Below, in pieces: positions 5,306 to 6,341 of a stretch of 6,341 nt of DNA. Under the pieces are notes generated by a model, which ran no database searches, had not been told where the DNA came from, and saw only the letters and a list, made by a program, of their open reading frames with translations. Each line of letters starts with the position of its first letter. Positions within the stretch are counted from its first letter, which is position 1. Position numbers and translations under genes: made by a program. Source of the stretch: Candidatus Gastranaerophilales bacterium (GTDB lineage: Bacteria; Cyanobacteriota; Vampirovibrionia; Gastranaerophilales; Gastranaerophilaceae); the NCBI GenBank assembly GCA_944325615.1, contig CALVAU010000009.1:1-6341 (forward strand). The letters run 5' to 3'.

Positions 5306-6199
5306 CTACTCCTTAAAATGATTGTATAATTTTTCATCAATGTTAGTGTAAAATCTTTGGTCTATCATTAGACCTGAATCGGAAATTTTTTCTTTTACCT
5401 CTCCTATTATCGTATAATCATTTAAGTTTTTCAATATGTCATCAGGAACAGTTGCAACAAGCTGATAGTCTTCTCCTCCATACAAAACTGTCTCCATATC
5501 AACAGATTTGTCATGTGGAATTTTTGAGGTATCTATAGATAAAATAACATCACTAGCTTTTGCAATTTGTATCAATGCATCTGCAAGTCCATCTGAAGTA
5601 TCCATCATTGCGTAATCACAAGTTATATTTTCTGAAATCTGTTTAGAAAATTTCTTTTGAGCGACAGGCATGAGGTGTGCTTTTATAAATTTTTCAGGTT
5701 TATTTTTCCCGTTTAATAAAAGTTTTAAACCGTAAGCACTTGATCCATGTTCGCCAGAAACTATTATTTTATATCCTATTTTTGCGTTTTTACGGGAAGA
5801 TATTTTCATACCTATAGTTGAGCCGATTGCAGTGACTGAAATATAAATTTTGTCACTACCTGTAATATCTCCGCCTACAATTTGTACATTATCTGATGCT
5901 TTTTTTGCTCCTTCATAAAATTCTTTTACAAAGTTTTCATCAACAGAATTCGGTAATGACAATGAAATTGTTAAATATTTAGGCTCTGCTCCTGATGCAC
6001 AAACATCACTTATATTTACCATAACGGATTTGTAGCCGAGTTGATAAGGAGTGATAAAATCCATTTTAAAATGAACATCTTCTACAAGGCTGTCCTGTGT
6101 AATTACAATTCCTAAATCTTCTAAATAGGCACAATCATCGCCTATGTATGAGGAATTTAATGTTGATTTAATTATTTTGATTAATTCTTTTTCATTCAT
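5306..6199 (-). CDS. thiL: Thiamine-monophosphate kinase
   Basis: ThiL phosphorylates thiamine monophosphate with ATP to thiamine diphosphate, the active cofactor, in the cytoplasm. The 297 residues are close to the usual length of about 300-330. Motifs of the PurM-type ATP-binding fold: IGDDCA (19-24), TQDSLVEDVHF (34-44), NISDVCASGAEPKYL (62-76), the metal-binding VGGDITGS (108-115), KIIVSGEHGSSAYGL (144-158), AMMDTSDGLADAL (197-209) and YGGEDYQLVAT (240-250). The Asp residues that bind Mg-ATP (21, 36, 65, 111) are all present. The start ATG at 6199-6197 has no Shine-Dalgarno sequence but shares a base with the upstream TAA (TAATG), pointing to coupled translation by ribosomes that have just finished the HD-GYP-like gene. 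The last two codons plus part of the spacer supply the ispD ribosome site. No thiamine-pathway neighbour or TPP riboswitch is within the window; a promoter would lie further upstream, off the right edge. Confidence 0.96.
   Translation of the reverse strand: MNEKELIKIIKSTLNSSYIGDDCAYLEDLGIVITQDSLVEDVHFKMDFITPYQLGYKSVMVNISDVCASGAEPKYLTISLSLPNSVDENFVKEFYEGAKKASDNVQIVGGDITGSDKIYISVTAIGSTIGMKISSRKNAKIGYKIIVSGEHGSSAYGLKLLLNGKNKPEKFIKAHLMPVAQKKFSKQISENITCDYAMMDTSDGLADALIQIAKASDVILSIDTSKIPHDKSVDMETVLYGGEDYQLVATVPDDILKNLNDYTIIGEVKEKISDSGLMIDQRFYTNIDEKLYNHFKE
5309..5314 (-). promoter_or_regulatory. ispD ribosome binding site inside the thiL coding end
   Basis: AAGGAG on the minus strand (5314-5309) is both the Lys-Glu end of ThiL and a full Shine-Dalgarno sequence nine bases before the ispD ATG. 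It is the clearest ribosome site on this strand and fixes the ispD start. Ribosomes terminating at the adjacent TAG (5308-5306) would cover it, which favours coupled expression. Confidence 0.88.
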
Positions 6200-6341
6200 T
6201 ATATATCGTGGTCAATAAGTGAAATAAATTCTTGTACCAAAGCAGAATTCCATTTTTTGCCTGAATCTTGTTTAATTATTTCAACAGCTTGTTTTGGAGT
6301 TAGTTCTGCTCTGTATGTTCTAGGTTCTGTTAATGCAAAAT
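6199..6341 (-). CDS. HD-GYP-type (HD domain) phosphohydrolase, C-terminal end only
   Basis: Only the last 46 residues are present, from the right edge to TAA at 6201-6199; the start lies outside. The segment begins FALTEPRTYRAELTPKQAVE and ends NSALVQEFISLIDHDI. This matches the closing part of HD-GYP domains, where DALTSDRPYR is followed by a Pro, an Ala/Glu helix, a Gly, and a final helix starting with FDP..V..F. HD-GYP proteins usually hydrolyse cyclic di-GMP and often carry receiver or sensor domains, but the catalytic HD and GYP motifs are not in the window. The stop overlaps the thiL ATG by one base, so it heads or continues the operon. Family call fairly confident; substrate and other domains unknown. 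Confidence 0.78.
   Translation of the reverse strand, partial: FALTEPRTYRAELTPKQAVEIIKQDSGKKWNSALVQEFISLIDHDI

Overview
The window is AT-rich DNA from a Gram-negative-type bacterium that uses the standard code (TAA, TAG and TGA all act as stops). Two exported coiled-coil proteins, MEP-pathway isoprenoid synthesis (IspD), ThiL, an HD-GYP-type protein, and an Asp/Lys-rich protein with an annexin-like stretch would suit an uncultured gut lineage such as Gastranaerophilales (Melainabacteria, sister to Cyanobacteria). That placement is inference from style and content; there is no marker gene here to prove it.

Layout, left to right. (1) Minus strand, 1-440: the N-terminal part of a TPR-repeat protein, running off the left edge. 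(2) A divergent intergenic region, 441-558, whose plus-strand promoter appears to place transcription start on the ATG of the next gene. (3) Plus-strand operon, 559-2934: two tandem, overlapping, clearly paralogous exported proteins with TolC-like helical segments, then a lipoate ligase/octanoyltransferase-family protein one base downstream. (4) A stand-alone plus-strand gene, 3048-4535, for a 495-residue modular protein (Gly/Asn-rich head, coiled coil, Asp-rich linker, annexin-like helical module, Lys/Ala-rich helix, small C-terminal domain), closed by a strong intrinsic terminator. (5) A minus-strand operon, 6341 to 4643: the C-terminal end of an HD-GYP-type protein, thiL and ispD, tightly packed with overlapping stop/start signals. 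It converges on the terminator of the 495-residue gene.

The minus-strand operon is ordinary metabolism: ThiL makes thiamine diphosphate and IspD makes CDP-methylerythritol. The plus-strand genes are less routine. The paralogous pair probably works together at the cell envelope, and the 495-residue protein is the best candidate for something undescribed. No mobile element, CRISPR array, tRNA or rRNA was seen, and no gap between genes exceeds about 120 bases.
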